From an uncultured Anaerolineaceae bacterium (GTDB lineage Bacteria > Chloroflexota > Anaerolineae > Anaerolineales > Anaerolineaceae), in the NCBI GenBank assembly GCA_937890875.1, contig CALAEB010000213.1, forward strand, positions 1-6,559: a stretch of DNA of 6,559 nt, in the 5' to 3' direction. Shown here one piece after another: positions 1 to 6,296 of this stretch. The translations under genes were made by a program, and so were the position numbers. Within the stretch, counting starts at the first letter, position 1, and each line of letters begins with the position of its first letter. The notes under the pieces are model-generated. The model searched no databases and was not told the DNA's origin. It worked only from the letters and a program-made list of their open reading frames with translations.

Positions 1-1044
1 GTTTGCGAATACCGCTCTCCAGGCTTTACCGGCCTCCAAAATTCCGAACGCCTGGAGCCCTTCCGGCGTGGAATCGATTTCGGCGAAAAGCGCTTCGCTG
101 CTGCTGAGCGGAAGGATTTCAATATTGTTTCCGAAAGTCTTTTTCAATTGCTCAACTGCTGAGCGCTCTCTGTCAAAAATGACCCGGTGAATGGGTTCAA
201 ACTGCAGAATGGGATCATGCAGATTTTCAATTTCGACCAGCGCATAACGGGCGGGATGGTCCATTCCCCATTCCGACTTGTTTTTTTCCCAGATCGCTTT
301 CGCGGTCGCGAGCGAATGGTTTCCGTCGCCGATGGCAAAAATGATCCGGTTCCGTTCGTTTGCCTCTCCGTATTTTTGGATGACCGCTTGGTCGGACTGC
401 GCTTCATGGATGACATCCATAATTTGGCTTTCAATTTCCGGGTCGGCCAATGAATATCCGCGCACATGCCCGCTGTTCATCATCAGATCAAAGTCATATA
501 AAACCGGCAGCGTATCTTTCACCGCGACCAGCGGTTCGATCAGCTTTTTTTGCTGGTCGTCAATCAAAACGAGAATGTGGGGGACCTCCAGCGGAGCGCC
601 TTCACGGATTTTCATGCGCGGCGGAATACGTTCAGCGACGGTCCCTTCGGTGGCCCGAATCCAGCTGACAGCGGTTTTGGTGTAGTCATAATCTTCCAGG
701 TCGATGGCCGCGAGCAGACCGTAACGGGTCCCGTGGTCAATCTGCCGTTCGACCAAAATCATGCCTTTATGCGTGATAAACAAGCCTTGGCCCAGATAGC
801 GTCTCATTTCATTTTGGATTTCGCTGATTTTTTTCGATTCGTCGACTTTTCCCAGGTAGAATTCGGGAAAGGTGATTTTGAATGTGGAGGGCTGATTCCC
901 GACTTCCGCTTCGACTTGTTCCCAGTATTTTTTGTTGGATGTGAACTGATCACAGGCGATTGTCGCCCATTTTTCCATCGATATGTCCCGATTGGGAAGC
1001 AAAATTTCCGGAATACTGAGAATGCTGACAGATTCTTTGGACAT
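1..1044 (-). CDS. DUF1015-family conserved protein, C-terminus cut off by window edge
   Basis: Reading the minus strand from ATG at 1044-1042 gives 348 uninterrupted codons to the window edge with no stop, so the gene is partial at its C-terminus. I recognise it as DUF1015 (COG4198-type), whose members are usually about 400-430 residues, so roughly 50-80 residues are missing. Family hallmarks visible: an N-terminal block with LLPNRD and KWATIACDQFTS (residues 15-36), a central region with RYLGQGLF, and the conserved IGDGNHSLATAK (238-249) followed by RYALVEIENLHDP (266-278). There is no signal peptide or membrane segment, so it should be cytosolic. The start is supported by GAGGAG (plus-strand 1050-1055) about 5 nt upstream. 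The biochemical function of the family is not established to my knowledge, and none is assigned here. It is transcribed divergently from the nucleoside importer, sharing the 1045-1382 control region. Family assignment is confident; any link to nucleoside metabolism is only inferred from position. Confidence 0.9.
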   Translation of the reverse strand, partial: MSKESVSILSIPEILLPNRDISMEKWATIACDQFTSNKKYWEQVEAEVGNQPSTFKITFPEFYLGKVDESKKISEIQNEMRRYLGQGLFITHKGMILVERQIDHGTRYGLLAAIDLEDYDYTKTAVSWIRATEGTVAERIPPRMKIREGAPLEVPHILVLIDDQQKKLIEPLVAVKDTLPVLYDFDLMMNSGHVRGYSLADPEIESQIMDVIHEAQSDQAVIQKYGEANERNRIIFAIGDGNHSLATAKAIWEKNKSEWGMDHPARYALVEIENLHDPILQFEPIHRVIFDRERSAVEQLKKTFGNNIEILPLSSSEALFAEIDSTPEGLQAFGILEAGKAWRAVFAN

Positions 1045-1075
1045 TATTTCTCCTCTGGTTATCTTTGTTTCAATT

Positions 1076-1103
1076 ATTTTATCGTTAAGTAACGAAACGT
1101 AAA
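1076..1103 (-). promoter_or_regulatory. Candidate promoter of the DUF1015 gene
   Basis: On the minus strand, TTTACG (plus 1098-1103, 4 of 6 matches to the -35 consensus) and TAAAAT (plus 1076-1081, 5 of 6 matches to the -10 consensus) are separated by 16 bp. Transcription would start near 1069, leaving a short leader before the ATG at 1044. A near-perfect palindrome fills the spacer between the two boxes. The call rests on hexamer matching only. Confidence 0.4.
1082..1095. promoter_or_regulatory. Candidate operator palindrome in the DUF1015 promoter
   Basis: TCGTTA-AG-TAACGA is a perfect inverted repeat with 6-bp arms around a 2-bp centre. It lies wholly between the proposed -35 and -10 boxes of the minus-strand gene, the classic position for a repressor site. 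Half of it, within GTTTCGTTA on the minus strand (plus 1090-1098), recurs exactly at 1255-1263 beside the importer gene. No regulator gene lies in the window and the binding protein cannot be named. Confidence 0.35.
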
Positions 1104-1213
1104 GATTAAACGCAAGATTTGTCAGACAATACTTGATTTTACGACGGATGATATTTTTTTTGACTTTTCCGCCGGATCATAACTCAGAGAACTGAACTGA
1201 GATCTTACGCCTG

Positions 1214-1270
1214 GTGATTTTCTGGTTTCATAGTAGAATTATGAGTGATTTCTGGTTTCGTTATCGAATT
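1214..1270. repeat. Two imperfect direct repeats, 31-bp period
   Basis: Copy 1 (1214-1240) and copy 2 (1245-1270) both read GTGATTT, then CTGGTTTC, then a variable centre, then GAATT. Copy 1 has one extra T, and about 22 of 26 aligned positions agree. The starts are 31 bp apart, close to three turns of B-DNA, so proteins bound to both would sit on the same face. Copy 2 also contains TTCG-TTAT-CGAA (1257-1268), a small inverted repeat. They are likely regulator sites for the downstream importer, but this is inference from spacing and position. Confidence 0.45.
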
Positions 1271-1382
1271 TTTCTTTCATTTGGAAATAAATAAGTAAAC
1301 AGTGCCGACACTACTTCAGTCGATTTCGGGATATTTTTTATTTGTATTCCGTGAAATAGCAAACATTTTAAGGAGTGAAGCA

Positions 1383-2420
1383 ATGAAAAAGTATTTTGGT
1401 TTGTTGGTATGCGTTTTTATTGGTCTGCTGCTGGTGTCAGGTATCGTTTCCGCAGACGATGTCCAAAAGGTTGCCATCATTTTGGATCCGGTGGGTGTTA
1501 ACCCGTTCCTGACACAGGTGGTCGATAAATTCGCTGAAGTAAAAGCTGCCGGCACCTATCCGATGGAATATTCGGTGATCGAATGCGCGGACGATACGGC
1601 CTGGTCGGAAAATATCCGCGCTTCTGTTGAAGAAGGATATGATCTGATTCTGGTCGTTGGCTGGCAGGGAGCCGATCCGTTGAACGAAGTTGCAACCCAG
1701 TTTCCGGATAAGGCGCAATACGTTATCATCGATACGGTGTGTGACAATGAAAATGTGAAATCCTATATCTTCAAGCCACAGGAAGCTGCCTATTTGATTG
1801 GGATTATTGCCGGGATGGTCAGCGCGGATGCCGGCAAGCCGGAAGGTCCCTTTGGCGGCGTCCATGCCAACCCCGGACAGGGTTCTTTTGAGTGGCGGTA
1901 TGGATATATGGAAGGTATCAAATCGGTTAATCCGGATGTGACCAACGAAAATTTCATTTTCAATTATACAAAATCCTATACCGATGCTCCGACGGCAAAA
2001 GAACTGGCCCTGCAGCAGGCCGCTCAAGGTTGTGTTTTTATTAATGCTGCTTCCGCTGTCGCGGATTTTGGCACTTTTGAAGCCGCGCTGGAAAAAGGTT
2101 TCTACACTTCCGGTCAGGACTATGACCGCACTTCCCCGGATAACCTGAATATCATCACGACACAGGTGAAGTATACCGGTATCGTTGCCGGCATGATTAT
2201 TGATGAATTCTTCTCCACCGGTATTCAGCCGGGTGTTGTTTCGCTTGGTCTGGCGGAAGGCGTGGTTGGCGCTACCTATATTACGGATGATGGCGTGAAT
2301 CCCCGCAATACCGAAGTTCTTACAGACGAGATCGTTGCCCGGGCGCGTGAAGCGGCGGACGCGATCATCTCAGGTGAACTCGTGCTTGAAGTTCCGCTCG
2401 AAGAAGACTACATGAAATAA
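1383..2420 (+). CDS. BMP-family (PnrA-type) ABC substrate-binding protein, probable nucleoside binder
   Basis: Exported solute-binding component of the ABC importer encoded downstream, 345 residues. The ATG at 1383 is chosen because AAGGAG (1370-1375) sits 7 nt upstream and because it begins a textbook signal peptide: MKK, a hydrophobic core to about residue 19, and cleavage after VSA (residue 24). A GTG at 1302 in frame would put 27 residues ahead of that signal and is unlikely. No lipobox cysteine is present, so the mature protein is probably free in the periplasm or outside the membrane. Family features: VAIILDPVG strand (30-38), ECADDTAW (67-74), ILVVGW (89-94), QEAAYLIGIIAGMVS (133-147), the FGG...F.W.YGYMEGIKSVNPDV block (157-186), QDYDR (245-249) with TTQVKY following, and a C-terminal helix ending AADAIISGEL. 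The DDKSFNQ-type loop common in the family is replaced by VNPFLTQ (39-45). Known BMP proteins bind nucleosides; the exact ligand here is uncertain. Confidence 0.9.
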   Translation: MKKYFGLLVCVFIGLLLVSGIVSADDVQKVAIILDPVGVNPFLTQVVDKFAEVKAAGTYPMEYSVIECADDTAWSENIRASVEEGYDLILVVGWQGADPLNEVATQFPDKAQYVIIDTVCDNENVKSYIFKPQEAAYLIGIIAGMVSADAGKPEGPFGGVHANPGQGSFEWRYGYMEGIKSVNPDVTNENFIFNYTKSYTDAPTAKELALQQAAQGCVFINAASAVADFGTFEAALEKGFYTSGQDYDRTSPDNLNIITTQVKYTGIVAGMIIDEFFSTGIQPGVVSLGLAEGVVGATYITDDGVNPRNTEVLTDEIVARAREAADAIISGELVLEVPLEEDYMK

Positions 2421-2466
2421 CGCAGGGATTCGAAATTTTTGAAATCCTTTTGAAAAAATGAAAAGC

Positions 2467-2513
2467 CTGTGATTCTCCGGTTTTGTTTAATACGTAAAAC
2501 CGGAGAATCACAG
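2467..2513 (+). terminator. Strong stem-loop after the binding-protein gene (partial terminator or mRNA stabiliser)
   Basis: CTGTGATTCTCCGGTTTT (2467-2484) is perfectly complementary to 2496-2513, giving an 18-bp stem with an 11-nt loop. With a bulged A at 2514 the base can extend a few more pairs. Downstream comes CCTTCTTTCC, a weak T-rich run rather than a clean T-tract. An A-rich run (2450-2464) precedes the stem, which would give a fairly T-rich tail on the opposite strand. It lies 47 nt after the BMP stop and before the ATPase, so it may end many transcripts while letting some continue, or protect the BMP mRNA 3' end. Confidence 0.65.
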
Positions 2514-2566
2514 AGCCTTCTTTCCATTGTTTGAATTGCATGTAAATAGTATTTTTTGTAGCAACT

Positions 2567-2570
2567 GGAG
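2567..2570 (+). promoter_or_regulatory. Ribosome-binding site choosing the GTG start of the ATPase
   Basis: GGAG lies 5 nt before the GTG at 2576 but 11 nt before the in-frame ATG at 2582. The spacing favours GTG initiation; the difference is only two residues. The site is weaker than those of the neighbouring genes, consistent with lower ATPase expression. Confidence 0.5.
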
Positions 2571-2575
2571 CCCAG

Positions 2576-4114
2576 GTGTCAATGCGAAATCAATCAGATG
2601 ATGTTCTTCTCCGTATGGATGGAATTGTGAAATGTTACGGGGACCTGGTCGCCAATGATAACGTGGATCTGCACCTGAATGCGGGTGAGATTCTGGCGGT
2701 TATTGGCGAGAACGGCGCGGGGAAAACAACGTTAATGAAGATCCTTTACGGGCTGGAACAGCCCGAAAGCGGTACGATTTGGCTTAAAGGAGAAAAAATC
2801 CGTGTTCGGGATACGGCCCACGCGATCGCAAATGGGATCGGCATGGTTCAGCAGCATTTCATGTTGTTTGATCCGTTCACGGTGACCGAAAACATCGTAT
2901 ACGGGAAAGAACCCCGCCGAGGTCTGTTTTTTGATATTGACGGAGCAAACCGGATGGTTTCCGACCTTTCGGAAAGGTATGAACTGCCGGTGAACCCCGT
3001 AGCCAGAATCAAAGGAATGCCGGTGGGGCTTCGGCAACGGGTTGAAATTTTGAAAGTGCTTTATCAGAATGCTGAAATTATTATTTTTGACGAACCGACA
3101 GCCGTGCTGACCCCGCAGGAAGTTAACGAACTGCTGAAAACGATGCGGCAGCTTGCCTCCAATGGAAAAAGTATCATCATCGTTACTCATAAACTGAATG
3201 AAGTGATGGGCGTTGCTGACCGGGTGATGGTCATGCGGAACGGAAAGCTGATTGCTGATCTTCCTGTACGGGATACCAGCATTGAGGAACTCTCTTTTAT
3301 GATGGTTGGGCGTCGTCTCATCGAGTCCGCCATCCCGGAAATTCCGCCGGGGAAAAAAGTCCTGGAAATTGAGAATCTCTGCCTTAACGGGACGGGCTCC
3401 GTCCCGATTCTGGACCGGGTTTCGCTGCATGTTGCAGCGAATGAAATTGTGGGAATTGCGGGTGTCTCGGGAAATGGGCAATTTGAATTGGTTCAGACAA
3501 TTCTGGGATTAATCGAGGCGGACAGCGGAAAGATTCAGGTCGGCGGGCAGGATATCTTCAACCATCCTGTCAGATCGGTCCGCGATTCCGGCGTCGCAAT
3601 GATCCCGGAAGATCGTTTCATCTGGGGATCGGCTGCTCAGGCAATGGTCGTTGAGACAGCGATTATGGGCCATTATCGGAAGCAGGAATTCTCGAAGAAA
3701 AATTTTTTGCAGATCAAGAAAATCCGATCTTTCGCCTCAAAAATTGTGAAGGAATTCAATGTCAAAGCGGACAGCATTTTGCAGAAAACGGGCTCCCTTT
3801 CCGGAGGAAACGCCCAGAAACTGATTGTTGCCCGGGAGATGACGCAGCAGACGCCGTTATTGGTTGCCTGCGAACCGACACGCGGCATTGATATCGGCGC
3901 GATCAATTTTATTCATGACCGGCTGATTGAAAAGCGGTCTGAGGGTGCGGCGGTTCTGCTGGTATCCAGTGAACTATCTGAGATTTTGAAATTATCCGAT
4001 CGTATTTATGTGATTTACAACGGGAGAATTAACGGCGAGTTTTTGCGTGGTAAGGTGAACGAAGAAGAACTGGGGCTGCGGATGGTCGGGAGTATCAAGA
4101 ATGAACTTCAATAA
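2576..4114 (+). CDS. Nucleoside-type ABC importer ATPase with two nucleotide-binding domains (NupA/YufO-like)
   Basis: A 512-residue tandem ATPase, the normal size for the sugar/nucleoside (CUT2-like) class, acting on the inner face of the membrane to power the two permeases downstream. NBD1: Walker [10 protein letters not shown] (44-52), Q-loop MVQQHFML (90-97), signature [10 protein letters not shown] (149-158), Walker B IIIFDEP (168-174) followed by TAVLTPQE, and H-loop H205. NBD2: a degenerate Walker [10 protein letters not shown] (296-304), lacking the Lys-Ser/Thr; a canonical signature LSGGNAQ (408-414); and [15 protein letters not shown], where Cys432 takes the usual Walker B Asp position while Glu433 is kept. 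One complete and one degenerate site is usual for this family. The PTAVLTPQE and [10 protein letters not shown] blocks point to the BMP-linked nucleoside subfamily rather than RbsA-type sugar ATPases. It starts at GTG, 155 nt after the BMP gene and beyond the stem-loop. Its end overlaps the first permease by 14 nt, implying coupled translation. Confidence 0.93.
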   Translation: MSMRNQSDDVLLRMDGIVKCYGDLVANDNVDLHLNAGEILAVIGENGAGKTTLMKILYGLEQPESGTIWLKGEKIRVRDTAHAIANGIGMVQQHFMLFDPFTVTENIVYGKEPRRGLFFDIDGANRMVSDLSERYELPVNPVARIKGMPVGLRQRVEILKVLYQNAEIIIFDEPTAVLTPQEVNELLKTMRQLASNGKSIIIVTHKLNEVMGVADRVMVMRNGKLIADLPVRDTSIEELSFMMVGRRLIESAIPEIPPGKKVLEIENLCLNGTGSVPILDRVSLHVAANEIVGIAGVSGNGQFELVQTILGLIEADSGKIQVGGQDIFNHPVRSVRDSGVAMIPEDRFIWGSAAQAMVVETAIMGHYRKQEFSKKNFLQIKKIRSFASKIVKEFNVKADSILQKTGSLSGGNAQKLIVAREMTQQTPLLVACEPTRGIDIGAINFIHDRLIEKRSEGAAVLLVSSELSEILKLSDRIYVIYNGRINGEFLRGKVNEEELGLRMVGSIKNELQ

Positions 4115-5228
4115 ACTGAAAAAGAACCTTCATTTTCTAACGCCGCTGGGGCAGCCGGTTCTGGCGATCGGGCTGGCACTGATTGTCGGCGCGGCCGTAA
4201 TTATCGCAACCGGGGAATCCCCGCTCAAAATCTATGGCATTATGCTCAAAGGCGCTTTCGGCAGCAAATATTATCTTCTGACGACGCTTACCCGGGCAAC
4301 TCCGATCATTATTACCGGGCTTGGTGCGGCAATTTGTTGGAGTTCCAATTATATGGGGATCGGCGGAGAGGGCCAAATGATCATGGGCGGTTTTGTCTGC
4401 GCAGTGGCATGCGTGCATCTGCCCGGCCCTTTATGGTTTAAACTGATTGCCGGCGTGATCCTGGCGCTGGCCGCCGGTGGGGCGTATTCGCTGCTTTCAG
4501 CCTGGCTGCTGGATAAATTTAAAATGTCGCTGGCAATTTCAACCTTGATGTTGAATTATGCGGGCGCTTATATTGCCATGCATTTTGTTCAGAACGTCTT
4601 TCTGGATAAAAGCGGCGACGCAAAACTGGTTCAAACCCAGATGATTGATGAAGCCATTCAGCTTCCCCGCATCCTGTCGGATCAGAAACTTCATTGGGGT
4701 TTTGGCATCGCAGTGTTAGCGGTTGCCGCAACCTGGTTTTTGATGAACCGGACTGTGTTTGGCTATGAAGCCAGAATGAGCGGTTACAACATTGATTTCT
4801 GCAACTACGGCGGGATAAGCAGCCGGAAAATCATGTATAGCGTGCTCATTCTGAGCGGCGTTATCTGCGGTCTTGCCGGCGTTATTGAAGTTTTGGGCGT
4901 GAATTATCGTTACGTCCATAACACTTACGTGTCGGCCAGTTATGCCTGGATCGGGCTGAACGCCGCGCTGATTTCCGGATATAACCCGATCGGAATCCTT
5001 TTGACTTCCATCATCCTTGCCGGCATTTCCACCGGCGGCGCGGCTATCGCCCGTTCAACAAGTGTTCCGCTTGAAATTTCAAGTATTATCCAGGGGTGTA
5101 TTACGCTGTTTATCTCGGCCCGGATTGTCATTCGTTTCCGGCGCGGAAAGAAACCTGTTCCCGCGCCGCTGAACGGCGGTTCCGCCGGACGGATCGTTTC
5201 GGATCCGGAAGGAGGTGCTGCGGTATGA
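4101..5228 (+). CDS. ABC nucleoside importer permease, first subunit (NupB/YufP-like, BPD_transp_2)
   Basis: Integral membrane protein of 375 residues, the larger of the two permeases and about the usual length for this partner. It starts at ATG 4101, inside the ATPase gene, with GGGAG (4088-4092) 8 nt upstream. After a short basic cytosolic N-terminus it has a series of hydrophobic segments, roughly 18-38, 60-80, 92-108, 113-135, 143-163, 198-216, 247-268, 284-305 and 309-345. The family's conserved NIGxEGQ loop appears as GIGGEGQ (86-92), so the usual Asn is Gly. The C-terminus is a polar basic tail (RFRRGKK onward, about 345-375) rich in Pro, Gly and Ala. The final codons of that tail contain the ribosome-binding site of the next gene, and the stop codon overlaps the next start as ATGA. 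It should pair with the smaller permease to form a heterodimeric channel. Confidence 0.92.
   Translation: MNFNKLKKNLHFLTPLGQPVLAIGLALIVGAAVIIATGESPLKIYGIMLKGAFGSKYYLLTTLTRATPIIITGLGAAICWSSNYMGIGGEGQMIMGGFVCAVACVHLPGPLWFKLIAGVILALAAGGAYSLLSAWLLDKFKMSLAISTLMLNYAGAYIAMHFVQNVFLDKSGDAKLVQTQMIDEAIQLPRILSDQKLHWGFGIAVLAVAATWFLMNRTVFGYEARMSGYNIDFCNYGGISSRKIMYSVLILSGVICGLAGVIEVLGVNYRYVHNTYVSASYAWIGLNAALISGYNPIGILLTSIILAGISTGGAAIARSTSVPLEISSIIQGCITLFISARIVIRFRRGKKPVPAPLNGGSAGRIVSDPEGGAAV
5209..5216 (+). promoter_or_regulatory. Ribosome-binding site of the second permease, deciding between two ATGs
   Basis: AAGGAGGT, a full match to the 16S anti-Shine-Dalgarno, lies inside the last codons of the first permease (encoding Glu-Gly-Gly). 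It is 8 nt from the ATG at 5225 and 11 nt from the adjacent ATG at 5228, so 5225 is preferred. The ATGA overlap with the upstream stop suggests translational coupling, keeping the two permeases near one-to-one. Confidence 0.8.
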
Positions 5229-6112
5229 TGTCCGATGCGAATTACCTTTCGGTCGTGTTTAATTCAACAATCCGGATGATGACGCCTATTCTGTACGTCG
5301 CGCTGGGTTCCGCGCTCTGTAATCGGGTTTTTATTTTCAATATCGGGCTGGAAGGAACCATGCTGACCGGTGCTTTTGCCGCGATTGTCGCGAATTATTA
5401 TACCGGCAGCATTCTTGTCTCACTGCTGGCGGCGATGATTTCAGCAATGCTCGTTTCCTGGGTGGCGGGCATATTTATGGTTAAATTCAAAGGCGCCATG
5501 CTGGTGGTCGGTGTTTCGATTAATATGCTGATGGCGGGACTGACCACGTTTCTGATGCAGACAATTTTTGGCGTCAAAGGCGCTTATGTGAGTACGGATC
5601 TGGTCAGTCTGCCGAAAGTGGACGTAAGCTTTCTGGGCCGCTGGCCGGTTTTGCAGACCATGTTCAGTTCGTTGACGTATCTGGACCTGTTTGCCTTTGT
5701 GCTGGCTATCCTTCTTTACTTTTTTCTGTTTAAAACGGTAACCGGTTTTCACATGCGCTCGGTCGGAATTAACAAGACTGCGGCGACCAGCCTCGGGATC
5801 AACGCGGACCGGCTGCAAATCGGCACCATCGCGTTTTCCGGCATTGGCGCCTGTCTGCTGACAATGGGCGGGGTGACCATGTTTGCGCAGAATATCACAG
5901 CCGGACGCGGTTTTATTGCTATGGCGGCCGCGACGCTGGGCGCGGCGCATCCGCTGGGTGTGGTTGTCGGCAGCGGCTTTTTTGGCTTTGCGCAATCAAT
6001 GGCGAATATGCTTCAGAACTCCGCGATCAGCAGCCAGCTGACCATGGCGCTGCCTTATCTGGCGACCATTTTGGCGCTGGCGATTTATAATTTCACACAA
6101 CACCGTCGTTAA
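5225..6112 (+). CDS. ABC nucleoside importer permease, second subunit (NupC/YufQ-like, BPD_transp_2)
   Basis: Integral membrane protein of 295 residues, a normal length for the smaller permease of BMP-type importers. The open frame extends upstream to 5096, but that part lies within the first permease, and the perfect ribosome-binding site fixes the start at 5225. Hydrophobic segments occupy most of the chain. The conserved loop reads FNIGLEGTMLTGAF (38-51), close to the family's NIGLEGMMLxGAF. A second recognisable block is FHMRSVGINKTAATSLGIN in the cytosolic coupling region, followed by AFSGIGACLLTMGG and a Gly-Ala-rich segment near GRGFIAMAAATLGAAHPLG. These features are typical of the family, in which the GRGFIA/AAxxLG block is strongly conserved. 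Together with the 4101-5228 subunit it should form the translocation pathway. No truncation or frameshift is apparent. Confidence 0.93.
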   Translation: MMSDANYLSVVFNSTIRMMTPILYVALGSALCNRVFIFNIGLEGTMLTGAFAAIVANYYTGSILVSLLAAMISAMLVSWVAGIFMVKFKGAMLVVGVSINMLMAGLTTFLMQTIFGVKGAYVSTDLVSLPKVDVSFLGRWPVLQTMFSSLTYLDLFAFVLAILLYFFLFKTVTGFHMRSVGINKTAATSLGINADRLQIGTIAFSGIGACLLTMGGVTMFAQNITAGRGFIAMAAATLGAAHPLGVVVGSGFFGFAQSMANMLQNSAISSQLTMALPYLATILALAIYNFTQHRR

Positions 6113-6296
6113 GACCGGCAATTCGGATTTTGGAACTGCGTTAAAGTCGGGATGGCGCTCCATCTTCCCGAGATAATCCGGATTATGTACGATCGAACAA
6201 ACAGACCAGATTTACGAAAAGGCATCCGGTTCACCGGAATAAGTATTTTAAAAAGAGACCCTTACGGATTTCCGAAAAAAAGGAGAAGTTGCCAAT
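6113..6296 (+). promoter_or_regulatory. Palindrome-rich spacer upstream of the phosphorylase gene
   Basis: The 184-nt gap holds four inverted repeats: a bulged hairpin pairing TCGGGA-TGG (6147-6155) with CCA (6160-6162) and TCCCGA (6166-6171); the perfect 14-bp palindrome ATAATCCGGATTAT (6173-6186); TCCGGT-TC-ACCGGA (6225-6238); and CGGA-TT-TCCG (6265-6274). None is followed by a T-run, so none is a clear intrinsic terminator. TATTTT at 6244-6249 could be a -10 box, but no good -35 precedes it. The spacer could carry a separate promoter or be a processed leader within one operon. Confidence 0.4.

Larger units (their letters stand above)
1045..1382. promoter_or_regulatory. Divergent intergenic control region
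   Basis: This 338-bp A+T-rich non-coding stretch separates the DUF1015 gene (minus) from the BMP gene (plus). It contains the proposed minus-strand promoter and palindrome, a weak inverted repeat CTCAG/CTGAG (1183-1187 and 1197-1201), two imperfect direct repeats (1214-1240, 1245-1270) and the BMP ribosome-binding site. I found no convincing -35/-10 pair for the plus-strand gene. TAGAAT at 1234-1239 is a good -10 match but lacks a good -35. TTGACT at 1160-1165 is a good -35 but has no -10 at the right distance. I saw no purine-riboswitch core. Confidence 0.6.

Noticed and set aside
550..1092. A 180-codon plus-strand open frame opposite the DUF1015 gene
   Set aside because: It is antisense to a clearly recognisable conserved protein, has no family resemblance, and its composition (rich in Phe and Asp) is that of a mirrored frame.
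1302..1382. N-terminal extension of the BMP protein from GTG 1302
   Set aside because: It would place 27 residues before a textbook signal peptide, whereas AAGGAG is correctly spaced for the ATG at 1383.
1100..1382. Purine riboswitch upstream of the importer
   Set aside because: The conserved core and paired loop sequences of the guanine/adenine riboswitch were not found by eye, and there is no terminator hairpin in the leader.
1410..1412. Possible lipoprotein cysteine (Cys10) in the BMP signal peptide
   Set aside because: The preceding residues are Leu-Leu-Val rather than a lipobox, and the Cys lies inside the hydrophobic core only ten residues from the start.
1437..2027. A 196-codon minus-strand open frame within the BMP gene
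   Set aside because: The opposite strand encodes an unmistakable BMP protein with signal peptide and ribosome-binding site; this frame shows no recognisable motif.
3017..3046. Proline in place of the signature serine in NBD1 (PVGLRQR)
   Set aside because: As I recall, LPVG-type signatures are common in this ATPase subfamily, so it is not a sign of inactivation.
2732..3481. A 249-codon minus-strand open frame within the ATPase gene
   Set aside because: It mirrors the ATPase coding region, is rich in His, Asn and Phe, and has no recognisable domain.
5441..5995. A 184-codon minus-strand open frame within the second permease
   Set aside because: It is rich in Arg, Lys, His and Gln, as expected for the antisense of a hydrophobic membrane-protein gene.
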